A stretch of 64,000 nt of DNA from Prorocentrum cordatum. Taxonomy: Eukaryota > Sar > Dinophyceae > Prorocentrales > Prorocentraceae. The notes below the pieces were generated by a model. It was given only the letters and a program-made list of their open reading frames with translations. It had not been told where the DNA came from and did not search any database. The number at the start of each line of letters is the position of its first letter. Position 1 is the stretch's first letter. Below are positions 32,040-44,500 of this stretch, piece after piece. A program made the translations under genes and the position numbers. The DNA is taken from assembly GCA_963575745.1 (NCBI GenBank), contig CAUYUJ010014760.1, positions 429,501-493,500 on the forward strand, given 5' to 3'.

Positions 32040-32620
32040 ACAAGGGGGCGAGGGGGAGGAGGAGGGGAGACAATCGGAGCGGCGCGACCGCTCTGCCACT
32101 TTGCGAGGCTATCCAGGGGGGGGGGAAGGGAAGAGGACGAGGAGGAGGAGGAAGGAAGGAAGGAGCAGGAGGAGGAGGAGGGGGAGATGGAGGAGGAGGA
32201 GGAAGAGGAGGAAGGGGAGGAGGAGGAGGACGAAGAGGTTGAGGAGGACGAGGACGAAGAGGAGGACGAGGTGGAAGAGCGCCGCGCCCGCCTTGCCCCT
32301 CATGCCCCGATCCTTCGCGCGCGATCGCTCTGCGAGGCCATCCAAGAGGAGGAGGCGGAGGAGGAGGAGGGGGGGGGGAGAAGAGGAGGAGCAGGAGGGG
32401 GAGGAGGAGGGCGAGAAGGACGAGGACGAGGAAGAGGAGGAGGAGGACGAGGAAGAGGAGGAGTAGGAGGAAGAGGAACAGCGGCGCGTCCGCTTTGCCC
32501 CTTAAATTCTGATTCTGGGAATGACCGTTTTGCAGGTTATCCAAAAGGGGGACGAAAAGGAGGAGGAGGGGGAGGAAGAAAGGAGGAGGAGGAGGAGGAG
32601 GAGGAGGAGGAGGAGGAGCG
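32040..32620. repeat. Purine-rich (GGA)n tracts with palindromes
   Basis: Long GGA/GAG runs interrupted by AGCGG palindromes at about 32,001, 32,082, 32,481 and 32,619. Glu/Gly/Arg-rich open frames are compositional. Confidence 0.8.
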
Positions 32621-32859
32621 GTGCGACCGCTTTGCCCCTTCAGCTTCTTGGTTCCCTTCAGTCTTGCCGCTGCCACTGTCATCTCAGGGGCTGCAGCGGC
32701 GCCTTGCGCGGGCCCAGTGCGAGCGCGACGGGGGGCTCACGAGGCCATCGGAGGTTGCCATCCAGGGATTCGAACGCACTTGCCCCCCCTCCTCCTTCTC
32801 CTTAACCTCCCCTTTCTCCCGTTGGAGCGCAACGTTCTGGGCGTGATTAAATAAGAAAG

Positions 32860-33171
32860 TTCTGAAGCGGCCAAACCGCTGCACTGCGCAACTTGCAATC
32901 AATGTAAAAGCGGCCTGCCGCTGCGGAAAGTCAGGAGAGAAAGGAAGAGAAGCAAGCTGGTTTGTGATTCTTCTTAGAATTTGCCATTTTTTCATGTTCA
33001 CTATTTGTTTCACTATTTTTCATTATTTTTCCTATTTCCACGATTTAACCCTATTGTTTTTATTGTTTCACTATTGTTTAGTATTTTTCTGATTTTTTAC
33101 TGCATGTTCATAGGATCCTATAATGCACAATAGCTATATTTAGTGTTTTATAGTATCCGCACCCATCTAAG
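32860..33171. repeat. Right AT-rich end with terminal inverted repeat
   Basis: Two last palindromes (32,863 and 32,909) lead into AT-rich DNA with TTTCACTATTTTTCATT and similar phrases. It ends CGCACCCATCTAAG, the reverse complement of the left terminus. Beyond it the sequence returns to GC-rich. Confidence 0.6.
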
Positions 33172-33299
33172 CATGCGCCTAGTGGGTCTGAGTGGGGGGG
33201 GGCACGAACGGACTGCTGGGCCGCGCGCCTGCGAGGCGCTGGGCCCCGGAGGACGCGGCCACCCCCCATCCGCCGTGCATCTCCGGAGGGGCAGGTCGC

Positions 33300-36200
33300 G
33301 ACCGCCCCTGCCAAGGCTGGCCCGGACCTGGCCGGGGCGGGCATCCCACAGATGCAGAAGGCAGTCCTCGCAGAACCAGGCGGCGTTCTACTGCGCGTTA
33401 ACAAAGGCTTGACCACGCCCACTGAGGATAGGAGAGCAGCCGCGTTGCTGCAGCTGCACATCCTTCCGATGACAGACGATGAACGCGCCCTGCGGGGCGC
33501 CCCCGCGTGGCCACTGCCCCATTGAAACGCCCCCTGGGCAGCGATCGCATTGGCATTTCCAACGGCCGCAAGCGAGGTTCCTGCGGGGCCTGTCGTCCAT
33601 GGCGCGGAACGCGGGAACGGCGATGCGCGCGCGAGCGGGGTCATGCGGGCCCTGCGGGGCCAGCGGGAGGTCTGCCAGCGAGGTGGTATCCTGGACGGGC
33701 AGGGCGGGCGGATCACCCGGCAGGGGGTCGGGGGGTCTGCGCAGGCCAGTGCGCCGCGGACCGAGGGTGGCCAGGCGGGCTGCCACCTTGCCGTCAGCTG
33801 GCGCAGACAATCCCTTGACTCACAGGTTGGCGTGCCAGCGCCCGGCACAGTACCAGCAACAATCACTCCCAAGGCGATCGAATTCCATGCGGCTGGCAGC
33901 AACCATGCCCCTGGCCGCGTCGCCCACCCACGCCCCCCCCATTGTCCGCCTGGGGGTTGAAGGGGCCTGTCCCGCGCCGGTCGCAGTAGATGCAGGGGTT
34001 GCTCATGCCCTGCTGAATGCGGTCGTCTGTCAGCCCGATGCCGGAGGGGAGAGGGCGGCCCTGGGCGGCGCGCGCGTAAGGGAGGGGGTGAAGATGTCCT
34101 TTCCGGCCCCCGGCCCCCAAAGTACTGCGAGCCGGCGGTCTGGCGCCCCCCTGGGAGGAGGCCAACGCTGGGCCCGAGGAAGACCCGCCCATGCCGCTGT
34201 GCAGACTAGGTTGGAGGTATCCATGCCCAGCTCGTTGCTGAATTGGTTGCCGTCGTGACTGATCAGCTTCCGGCACTCCGCGTAGAGGTCTGTTGGCAAG
34301 ACCCCCGGGCCGTACACGCGGGGGTGCAGGCCATGCGCGCAGTAGCGGGCGGGCGCAAGGGCGGCTTCGTTTTGGACCGCTGCGACTGTCTCCAGCAACT
34401 CTTCGTAGCCTGTCCCAACTGCGTTCAGGGGGGGGTGGGGGCCCGTGCAAAGTCTGGACGCGTAGATCTCGCTGCTCGGCTAGCCACCGCACGTTAGCAT
34501 TGCAAATGGGACGCCCCTGCTCGGCCGAGAGCCGGGCTTGCTCTTCTTGGTAGGGGGCTGGGGCGCGCGCGCCCTCCGGCGAATCCCGTACTTGCGCGGG
34601 GAAGAAGCTGGCGGTCTCACATAGCGAGCGGCGTTCGCCTGGGACGCCCTCATAGCAGGTCTGGGGCACGGCCACTTCTGCCCATCCCGCGAGCAGGCGC
34701 CGCTGGGACTCCGCGGAGGCGGCGGCCATCCGCGCGTCCATCACGATGACTACCCCCTCCTGCAACGCTGGTGCGATGAGGATCGTCGATGACACCCCGC
34801 TGCCCGGTGGAGTTGGAGCGGGCGGTGCGCAGAATGGCCGGATTGGCCATGTCACCCTGGCTGCCGCCAATGGTGGACACGCTGATGGCAAAAGCGAGCA
34901 CCTTGCCTCGACGCCGCCGAATGCGAAGTGTAGGCGATTGAGCTCCGTGGGCGGGGCCACCCTGCATGGCTGCATTCGGCGCAGGCGCTAGTCAATCCAG
35001 TGCCGCTTGTCGCCCGGCGCAGGAACTCCACGCGGGGGGTCCTCGGGGTCTGGGGCCACCCTTTCCTGGCGTCGATAGCGACGATGATGCGGTTGGCAGG
35101 GCACCTGCTCCTTGGCGCGCCGTCCGCGAGCCCTCCTGGGGAGGGTGGCCAGATGGGCCTAACTGAACTGGGAATCCCAGCGATGGGGGAGCGCCAGGAG
35201 ACCGAGAGTGAGAGGTCCTTGAATTTTTCCTCGGCCCAAGCGATTCGCCAGTCACCCTCCCAGGTTAGAACGTAGCGGTCCCGCTCATCTCGCCGGTTCT
35301 CACTGCGTCTATTCTGGAGGCGCCGCTCTCTCGCGACGGGGCTCGGGGACCGCGGGTTCACTTCTGGATCGCAGCGCCAAGTTCGCACCTGGCCTTCCCG
35401 CGAAAATACGTTGCGCGCCGCGGGAGAGCCATCGTCCTCAGGTTCGAATCCGGTCATTACCTCAATCTCGTAGGTCTGGTATTTCTTCCACCCCGTGGCT
35501 TGCAGCTCCCATCGCGACCTGGGGGGCAAGTTCGGGGCGCCGGGCGCGGGCCCGACGGGGCGCTTCATGGGCTGCGAAGGGGCGGGAACCAGAAGTACGC
35601 CTGCATGTCCCGCGTGGCACGAGCGGTGCAAAGGCTGGGAGAGTCGCCATGCTCAAGTGAGTGGGGTGCCAGCGTGCCTGGCTCGCTGAAAAGGTCGCCT
35701 TCTGGGATGCGGAAGAACTCAGGGCGCGCGCCGGTGGGGGGCGCCTGGGGGGGGGCCGGCGGCGCCGCCAGTGCTGGGGGCTGATGCAGAACAATCAGGG
35801 GGCCTGGATGGCGAGTCCTGATGGCTCGACGCGGCCTCGACGCATCTCTGCCATACTCCGGGAGGGCTCATCGCCGCGGATCGCCCAGGGGGGGCGGACC
35901 GCATCATGGCCCTTGCGCACGCTGGCGGGGGGCACCCACACGGCGGGGGCGCTTGCTGGGGGGGTGGCAGGTATTGGGGCAGCATCCCAAACGCCGCGCA
36001 CGAAGCCCCCCCGCTGCACCTCCACTCCATCGGCGAGCCCAAGGCGGGACATCAACCATCCTGGGAGCTGCTTGGCGACCCCGCCCTTCCGGACGTGGCC
36101 CCATGCCTTGCCGGGCCCGTCCCAATCCATGGGGTCGGGGACACCTCCGGCCCGGCTGTGGATGGCCTCTCTGTGGTTTTTCCAGTTCACACTGCCCCAT

Positions 36201-36400
36201 GTCTTGAACAAAGGTATCGACGAGCCCGCAGTGCCACAACCTGGCCCACCCCATCAAAGGGCACCGCCGGCATTGAAAGCGAAGCTTCTCGCCAGTGCTC
36301 GCGCAAGGGCCGCGAGGGTCGGGGGCGAACGCTGCGGGCCGCCGCTGGATTGGCGGCGCCATGGGGGGCAACGAACAGTTGCGCGATAGGGGGCAAGACA
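33300..36400 (-). pseudogene. Decayed minus-strand coding sequence, family not recognised
   Basis: Protein-like stretches occur on the minus strand in changing frames. Reading from 36,400 downward they include KLRFQCRRCPLMGWARLW and CGLVDTFVQDMG, VNWKNHREAIHSRAGGVPD and PGWLMSRLGLADGVEVQRGG (36,210-36,000), KKYQTYEIEVMTGFEPEDDG (35,490-35,420), VIVMDARMAAASAESQRRLL (34,750-34,690), LPTDLYAECRKLISHDGNQF (34,310-34,240), and WKCQCDRCPGGVSMGQWPR near 33,550. At least four frameshifts separate them. Cys pairs at both ends suggest nucleic-acid binding, as in retroelement ORFs, but I cannot name it. Confidence 0.4.
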
Positions 36401-36604
36401 CGGCAGGTGGCCAGCCCGGGGGCCAGCGCAGCCCTAATGAAGCCCAACGGCGATCATCCGATCCTGCCCCGTCGCGCTCGCTAGGGGTTCCAGGTCAGCT
36501 CCAGGCTGCCAGCGGCGGCAGCGTGGGTATCAGGGTCGAGCGGGGTAAAAACAGGGAGAGGGAGGAGAGGGGGCGGGGCCGCGCGCTGCGGGGCGCCCCC
36601 CAGT

Positions 36605-36617
36605 TTATATATGTATA

Positions 36618-36681
<64 letters not shown>

Positions 36682-36801
36682 AAAGGAAAAATGTTGTCTC
36701 CCCCCCCCCCCCTTTGTTTGTTATCTCTTTTTGTTTCTCTATTTGTTTCCTGCTTTTTTGGGTGGTACGCCCGTTGCGGGGGGGGGGGGGGGGGGGGGGG
36801 G
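36605..36801. repeat. (TA)n microsatellite and 24-bp poly-G
   Basis: TA repeats from 36,605 to about 36,681, then a short T-rich stretch, then 24 G at 36,778-36,801. No gene. Confidence 0.9.
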
Positions 36802-36894
36802 TCTGGCCCCAAGTTGGGTGTAACGGCAACGCGCGGCGGGGCCCTCGCACGGGCCCTGGTACTTATTACCAGCACAACTGTCGGGACGGTAGGC

Positions 36895-37440
36895 TTCGTC
36901 GTCGTCGTCGTCGTCGCCGCCGCTGTCGCCGTCGTCGAAGCCGACAGTGCCTGTGCACACTACACAGGCTCTGTACACCGCGATGCCTTTGTACACCACA
37001 ACTGCGGCAGAAATGTCATGCATGTGCACCACGGCGACTGAGCACATTATGACAGGCGGGTGCACCACAGCGCCCTTGTACATCTCACTGTTGGTGCACA
37101 CCACGGCGCCCGCGTGCACCGCATCTGCTGTTTCAACGCCCCGCGTTTGCACCAGGATGCCAGCGTGCACCACAAAGCTTGTGTACACCTGTAAGGCACC
37201 GGCGGAGCGAAAGTCCTGGAAAGTCCGGCGGAGCGAAAGGTTCGCGCCGAGGGATGCGAACCTCGAACCTCGAGGATCGAGGCATCCTGGCCCTCGAGGG
37301 CCTTCGTCGTCGCCGCGGCTGGGCGCGGCTCGGGAAACCGGTGCGTCTGAGCCCCAGTCGGGCCCCGTGGACCCATTTTGAGTTTGCGCCGAGGTTCGAA
37401 CCTCGAACCTCGAACCTGAGCACACATGTGAGCGTCGCAG
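36895..37440. repeat. GTC repeats, TGCACCACR minisatellite, and CGAACCT repeats
   Basis: GTC triplets at 36,897-36,945. Then irregular 18-30 bp units containing GTGCACCAC or TGTACACCAC to about 37,190, and CGAACCTCGAACCTCGA phrases near 37,255 and 37,392. A 22-bp poly-G follows at 37,502. Confidence 0.7.
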
Positions 37441-37499
37441 CATGCCTGCCTGGACGGAGGGGGGGTCCGCCCCCCCGCCCCCGCACGCTCGTTACCGTT

Positions 37500-40320
37500 A
37501 CGGGGGGGGGGGGGGGGGGGGGGCGTAACGGGCGTTACGGTCCGAGTCCGAGCAATGAAAAAAAAACAAGCTCCAGATGGTCCAGACTTGGACCCGCTCG
37601 TGCCAAGCTGTCCAAAAAAGGGCCTTGGCCCAGAACACACCAATGGTGGCCAATATGTCGCCTTCGGTGTTCAGGTGACGTCGGGCAGCCCGCCAGTCCG
37701 CCACATGGGCCACCCCCCTGGATAAGGGGCCCGCGTCCAAGGTCAATCTGCGCAGCCAGGAGCAGCCTCCGGTATCTGGCGGCCTCAGCCCCATACCATG
37801 CGGCCGCAAGGTTGTCGCCCGCAAATCTGGCAGACCGCGCCGTGGGACCTGTCGTAGCTAAGGCGCCCAGGCCGGCCCCGCGCCCGGCCGCCCCTGCAGT
37901 TTGCGCGTCGTCCGTCACTGGAGGGGCAACGATGCGTGATGCGAGGCAGACTGGCGGGCTTCCATCAGTGGGGTGATACCATAAAGTGGCTCCTGCACCG
38001 GCGGCTCTATGCTGGCCCACCAGCCTGGCCCCGCCGTCAACGGTGACTTCCATGGGCCACTGGGCCCCGTCCTGGTCAGGAAATGGGGGCAGGGGGCGGC
38101 CGCCTCAGCCAGGGCCTCGATGGGGCTGCCACGCCACAGGGCTTGCCGGCGTTAGCGGACAGCGCTGACATTCCCATCGCGAATTTGGGAGATCGCTGGC
38201 GCGCCCGGGGCTCGGGGCCCATCCTCGGCCTGCCAGCAGCCGGCCCCGCCGGCGCACCGCGCCTCGCGCGGGTGAGTGTTTGCAAGGGGCCCCCTGGGCG
38301 CAGATGGGGCGCCGCCTTATCTCACCGCCAGCGCGGGGCGCTGTCCGAGAAAGACGCGGCCGGCCCGACCCAGCAAGCGCGCGAGAGGGCTGGTAGGGCC
38401 AGCAGCCTTGGCGGGCCCCCCCGCGCAAGGCGCCCCTGATGCGGGGGGCGCCGAGTCAAGGTGGCGCGTCATTAGCTGGCTGATCGGCCGCGATGGCTGC
38501 GCGCGCGGCGCCGGCGGCGATGTCGGGGCCAAGGGGGGGCCCGTCTAGGGCCACCGAATGACAAGAGGCAGCCTGGCGCAAAAAGTCAGCCATCGCCCGG
38601 GGGCGGCTGCCGGGCTGCACGACCGCCCCGACGAAAGTGGGCGGGGAGTCGGGGGGGGCCAACCACGTGCTGGGCTAGCGCGGCAGCCGCGCGCCAGTTC
38701 CAGAGGTGCTCAGCTCCGGCCTCGCCAGGGCCGAGTTGCGGGCAGGGGCCGCATGGGCTGGGGCCGGAAGGGGGGGGGGGGGGGAGCGTCGCATCGGAGG
38801 CGGCGCCAGGCGTCCATCAGCCGATCGGGGACGCGGCGGGCATCGAGGCTGGCCCACTTTGCGTCGCCGTGCGCCCACGGGCCGAGGCAATCCAAGCACC
38901 GGGCCTGGCCTGGCGTCTTGGCCCCCCGTCGCTGGCGCGTCGCGCGCGCACCAGCGAGGCTGCCCCAGATCGGCGGACGACCTCCACCTTGCACTTCCGG
39001 GGAGGCCATTAAAGAGGATCTGTTTAAGATGTGGGAGGCAGCGGCGACGCTGGGAGCATGGAGCAGGACGCCCAATTCGCGGCCATGCCCAGGTGCCCAC
39101 CTCCTCCTGGCACTAACAAGATGCATCCACTGTTTGTGGTGGCTGGAGTGTTGAGACGACCATATGCTGGCGTAGGTGGCCCTGCCAAGGAGTTCTGGTT
39201 TGGGGTGCGCTGCTGGGCCACTTGCGCAAGGATGATATGTGCTGCCCTGGGGCACGCGACAACGCTGGAGCGTGGTCTGCGGGCCTGACCGTGGTCAAGC
39301 TCTGGCCCATTGGGCTGCGCTTTGCCAGGGTCGCGCCACCCTGGCTTGGGTGGGGGGAGGTCCCAGCGCGTCCTGCCGCGCGTGTGCCATGTCTGCAACT
39401 GATCTCCCTCTTGCAAGGGGGCGCTTAGAACGTCCTGGCACCCGGAAGCAGGGCTCAGTACCTGTGAGAACGTAGGCAGGTATCCCTCTCTGCCTGGAGG
39501 TGCCGTTGGCCACGCGGCACTGGGCGAGTAGGTCAACGACTGCCGCAGGCCGGTATAGTTAGACAGGGCATACTGGGCTGGAAAAGGGATAACAAGTGCA
39601 ATGTAGGCGTTCCAAGCAGAAGCACGTCTTCCCGGGGACGAGCGTGCCTGCTGCAGGAGAAGCGCCCTAGCACGCAGCTTGCTTAGAGCCTTGGCCCAGG
39701 TGCCGGTGGTGAGGTTTTGGCAGAAGTCGGGGTCCACCTGCTCGCGGCGGGGAGGGCAGGGACGGGGGGTCGTGGTGGAGACGGTGGTCCCGAAACACGG
39801 CCAGTACGTCTTGACGCAGGAGCTCCCAAAGAGGGTGGCGTCCATGACGTCCTTCCACCTGGCTGAAGCAGCGCCTGGGGCCAGGGCGGTTTTGAACGAG
39901 CAGGTGCAGTGCCGCTGCCATTCGTGCATGTCCCGAATTGCAGCCTCCCCGAGGCCCGCCCGGATGATATCCTTGATCAGGCTGGGCGCCGCGCCAGCGA
40001 CCGCGGCAAGCCCGGCGGGGGCATGCGTGGCGGAGAGCGGGGCGGACGCGAGGGTGCGCTGCAGCCATGGGGGGATGGGGGGGGGGGGGGGGAGGAGCGC
40101 AGGAAAGCCACGCCTCTGCGGGTGTGGGAGGTCTACGGCAGCATAATGAACGCGCGAAGTGTCTGCCCGGGGGAGTCGAGGAGACCGGCCAGGTCGCCCA
40201 CGGTGGGGCAGCGGTCGGCAGCCACCCCAGGTGGCTACAATGACCATGCACAGAGGAGGGGGGGGCGCAGTATCTCCCATCCCAATGGACCTTGCCAGGT
40301 TCCCCGAGGGGCCTATGCAT
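37500..40320 (-). mobile_element. 5'-truncated LINE remnant (end of RT to RNase H)
   Basis: On the minus strand, 40,090-39,560 reads SLIKDIIRAGLGEAAIRDMH and then ASAWNAYIALVIPFPAQYAL, the thumb and connection segment typical of dinoflagellate LINEs. The catalytic RT core expected upstream (above 40.3 kb) is absent and replaced by low-complexity DNA. Next come PHLKQILFNGLPG (38,990) and a Cys/His stretch ARCLDCLGPWAHGD (38,900), then RNase H at 38,053-37,640. This is the usual pattern of 5' truncation. It belongs to a different lineage from the LINE at the window start. Confidence 0.6.
37640..38053 (-). pseudogene. RNase H domain of the truncated LINE
   Basis: From ATG at 38,053 the minus strand reads MEVTVDGGARLV (first Asp), later ARFAGDNLAAAWYGAEAARY (third Asp in GDN), and, after a frame change, ARRHLNTEGDILATIGV near 37,685-37,640 (the N-x-x-x-D end motif). 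The core motifs are recognisable, but one frameshift separates the last from the others, so the copy is broken. Confidence 0.6.
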
Positions 40321-40948
40321 GCACCCCGCAGCGCCTGGACTTCGCGGCGGACCACGAGATCGATGGGGGCCCTCCTGCAGCCAGGCAGGGCGCCCCGCAG
40401 CGGTTGAATGCCCACGCACACACACGCGCATACTTTTGAACATCCCAAGCCGCGCGAGGTCGGCCGACGCGCGCGCGCGCGTCGATAAAAGACAAGAATG
40501 CGCTGGGCCCTCTCGAGGCGGTGGCAGGGCAAGGGGGGCAGCGGCCGCGGCGGGGGCCGCCGGCGGGGCGGGGGAACGGCAGCACCAGCCGCGGGGGCTG
40601 GGCCAGCGGCGCGGGCGGCGCAAGGATCGCCGGGCCCACGGCGGCGCCCAGGGGCCAGGAAAAGCGCCGGGGAGGCGCCGACGAGGCAGCAGGCAAGACA
40701 GCCGCCAAATCGGCGACAGACCAAAGCAGCGGTGGGCGGCTGGCAAGCGGGCAGCAGCGCGGAAGATCGCAGCCCGAGGGCGGCGGGGCGGCTGAAGCAA
40801 GCGGGGATGGGGGTCGGCTGAAGGACCAACCGCCCGAACGGATTGCACCAACCGTGACGGCTGGGAGGGCGCCAACCTCGGGGCCTTCACCGGCCTCGGC
40901 ACTGCGCCCGTGCTCACGGAGAGCAGGCGCAGCGCGCAGGGGAGGCGC

Positions 40949-41130
40949 GAGACACACAGACACACAGACACACAGACACACAGACACACAGACACACACG
41001 CACAAACACACAAACACACACAATGATACACACACACACGACACACACACACACACACAAAAACACACGCACGCACGCACGTACGCACGCACGCGCGCAC
41101 GCACACGCATACGCACATGCACACACATAT
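40949..41130. repeat. CA/GACA-rich microsatellite
   Basis: CACACAGA units pass into CA, CACG and CATA variants. Cys/Val-rich open frames across it are artefacts. Confidence 0.9.
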
Positions 41131-41280
41131 ACGTAGCACCCAGCAGATGCGGATAAGAATGAAGGGGCGGTGGGGACGTCGGCAGTCTGCGAGACTCTGG
41201 AGAAGCCCGCCGCAGGCGCCAAAATTTAACAACTTATGCAACAAGCCCGCCGCAGGCGACGATTTTGTCTTCTAACCGAT

Positions 41281-41540
41281 GTGGATCGGTCGCGGGTGGG
41301 TCGCGGATGGGTCGCGGGTGGGTCGCGGGGTGGGTCGCGGGTGGGTCGCAAATGGGTCGCGGGTGGGTCGCGGTTGGGTCGCGGATGGGTGGCGGGGTGG
41401 GTCGCGGGTGGGTCGCGGGCGGGTCGCGGTTGGGTCGCGGGCGGGTCGCGGGGTGGGTCGCGGGTGGGTCGAGGGGCGGATCGCGGGATGGGTCGCGGAG
41501 TGGGTTGCGGGATGGGTCGCGGGCGGGCCGCGGGGGGGGC
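41281..41540. repeat. GGGTCGCGGGT minisatellite
   Basis: About 25 tandem copies of a 10-11 bp unit (GGGTCGCGGGT, GGGTCGCGGAT and GGGTCGCGGTT variants), directly upstream of the 81-bp satellite. Confidence 0.9.
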
Positions 41541-41589
41541 GACGACGACAACAACAACAACAAAAAGGAGGCGCCTCATGGCGCCAACA

Positions 41590-44500
41590 TACACGGAGTA
41601 ATCGACCTCGATTACTCCGTGTATCCGAGGCATATTCTAATTCGATTCCTATTGGAAACTGCAGAATTGGAAACACGGAGTAATCAAATTCGATTACGCC
41701 GTGTATCCGAAGCAGATTCTAAACTGATTCCAATTGGGACCTGCATATTGGGTACACGGAGTAATTGCACTCAATTACTCCGTGTATCCGAAGCAGATTC
41801 AAATTCGATTTCTATTCGAGACTGCATATTCGATACACGGAGTAATCGCACTCGATTGCTTCGTGTATCCGAGTCAGATTCAAATTTGATCCCGATTGGA
41901 CACTGCATATTGGACACCCGGAAGAACCGCGCGCAATTATTCCGTGTATCCGAGGCAGCTTCGAATGTGATTTAATTTGGAAGCTGCATACTGGATACAC
42001 AGAGTAATCGCAGTCGATTACTTCGCGTATCCGAGACAGATTATAAGTCCATTCCTACTGGAAACTGCATATTTGATACACGGAGAATTTGCACGCGATA
42101 GCCCCGTGTATCCGAGGCAGATTCGAATTGGATTCCCATTGGAACTTGCATATTAGATACACGGAATAATCGCACTCAATTACTCCGTGTATCCGAGGCA
42201 GATTCGAATTTAATTCCTATTGGAGACTGCATATTGGACACGCGGGGAATTCGCTCTCGATTGCTCCGTGCATACAAGGCAGATTATCATTGGATACCTA
42301 TTGGAACCTGCACATTCGATGCAAATTTCAAGTTGCTTCGCGTTGGAACCCTGTGGATACACGGAGTAATCGCACTCAATTACTCCGTGCATCCAAAGCA
42401 GATTCGAATTGGATTCCCATTGGAACCTGCATATTGGATACACGGAATAATCGGACTCAATTACTCCGTGCATCCGAGGCAGATTCGAAATTGAGTCCAA
42501 TTGGAAGCTGCATATTGGATACACTGAGTAATCGGACTCGATTACTCCGTGTATCCGAGGCAGACTCGAATTGGAATTGCATTGGAAAATAAAATTGGAT
42601 ACACGGAGTAGTCGCAATTACTCCGTGTACCCGAAGCAGATTCGAATTGGATTCCAAGTGGAACATGCATATTGGATACACGAAATAATCGCGCGCAATT
42701 GCTCCGTGTATCCGGGGCAGATTCTAAGTGGATTCCTATTGGAACCTGCATATTGGATGCACAGAGTAATCGCACTCAATGACTCCGTGCATCCGGGGCA
42801 GATTCAATTTGGAATCCCATTGGAAACTGCATATTGAAAACACGGAATAATCACACTCGATTACTCAGTGTATCCGCGCCAGATTCTAATTCGATTCCCA
42901 TTGGAAACTGCGTATTGGATACACGGAAGAACCGAACTCAATTACTCCGTGTATCCGAGGCAGATTCTAATTGGAGTCCTATTGCAACCGGCATATTGAA
43001 TACACGGAGTAATCGCACTCAATTGCTCCGTGCTTCCGAAGCAGATTTCCCTTATATTATTATTGGAACCTGCACATTCGATACACGGAGTAGTCGCACG
43101 CAATTACTCCGTGTATCCGAGGCAGAGTCTAATTGGATTCCCATTGGAATCTGCATATTGACTACACGGAATGATCGTAGTCGATTACTCAATGCATTCA
43201 AGGCAGATTCTACTTGGATTCAAGCTGCATATTGGATACACGGAGAAATCGCACTCGATTGCTCCGTGTATCCGAGGCAGATTCTAAATTGCTTCCTATT
43301 GGGAACTGCATATTCGATACAGGGAGTAATCGCACTCGATTACTCCGTGTATCCGAGGGGGAATCGGATTCTTATTGGAAACTGCATATTGGATACACGG
43401 AGTAATCGCACTCGATTACTCTGTGTATCCGAGGCAGATTCCAATTGTATTTCTAATGGAGCCTGCATATTGGGTACAAGGAGTAATCGCACTCGATTGC
43501 TTCGTGTATCCGAAGCAGATGCTAATTGGATTCCCATTGGGACCTGCATATTGGATGCACGGAACAATCACACTCGATTACCCCGTGTATCCGATGCAAA
43601 TTTCAAGTTGTTTCGCGTTGGAACCTTGTGGATACACGGAGTAATCGCACTCGATTACTCCGTGCATCCGAGGCAGATTCGAATTGGATTCCCATTGGAA
43701 CCTGCAGATTGGATACACGGAATAATCGGACTCAATTACTCCGTGTATCCGAGGCAGATTCGAAATGGAAGCTGCATAGTGGATACACAGAGTAATCGCA
43801 TTCGATTGCTCCGTGTATCCGAAGAAGATTCAAATTGAATTCCTATTGGAGACTGCATATTGGATACACGGAGAAATCGCACTCGATTGCTCCGTGTATC
43901 CGAGGCAGATTCGAATTGGATTCCCATTGGAACCTGCATATTCGATACACGGAGTAATCGAACTCGATTACTCCGTGTATCCGAGGCAGAATCGACTTGG
44001 AAGCTGCATAGTGGATACACAGAATAATCGCAGTCGATTACTCCGTGTATCGGAGGCAGATTCTAATTGGATTCCTATTGGAGACTGCATATTGGATACA
44101 CAGAGAAATCTGACTCGATTGCTCCGTGTATCCGAGGCAGATTCGAATTTGGTTCTGATTGGAACCTGCACAATCGATACAATGAGTAAATCGCACTCGA
44201 TTGCTCCGTGTATCCAAGGCAGATTCGAATTGGATTCCCATTGGAACCTGCATATTGGATACACGGAGTAATCGAACTCAATTACTCCGTGTATCCGAGG
44301 CAGATTCGACATGGAGTTCGATTGAAGGCCTGCTATCGGATACACTGAATAATCGCACTCGATTACTCCGAGTATCCGAGCTAGATTCTAACTGGATTCC
44401 TATTGGAACCTGCATATTGGATACACGGAGTAATCGCGTTCGATTACTCCGTGAATCCAAAGCAGATTCGAATTGGATTCCTATTGGAACCTCTATACCA

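Noticed and set aside
31740-32846. Plus-strand Glu/Gly-rich 362-aa protein
   Set aside because: Compositional frame over GGA repeats and palindromes downstream of the transposase-like gene.
35440-35460. tRNA T-arm (GGTTCGAATCC)
   Set aside because: Flanking bases do not form the T-stem and no other tRNA parts are present.
39667-41244. 525-aa minus-strand protein
   Set aside because: Its first half is a translation of CA/GACA repeats; only the alternative frame carries LINE-like sequence.
42834-43838. 334-aa repetitive coding sequence in the satellite
   Set aside because: Open only because the 81-bp period is a multiple of three; it shifts frame at irregular units, and the opposite strand is equally open.
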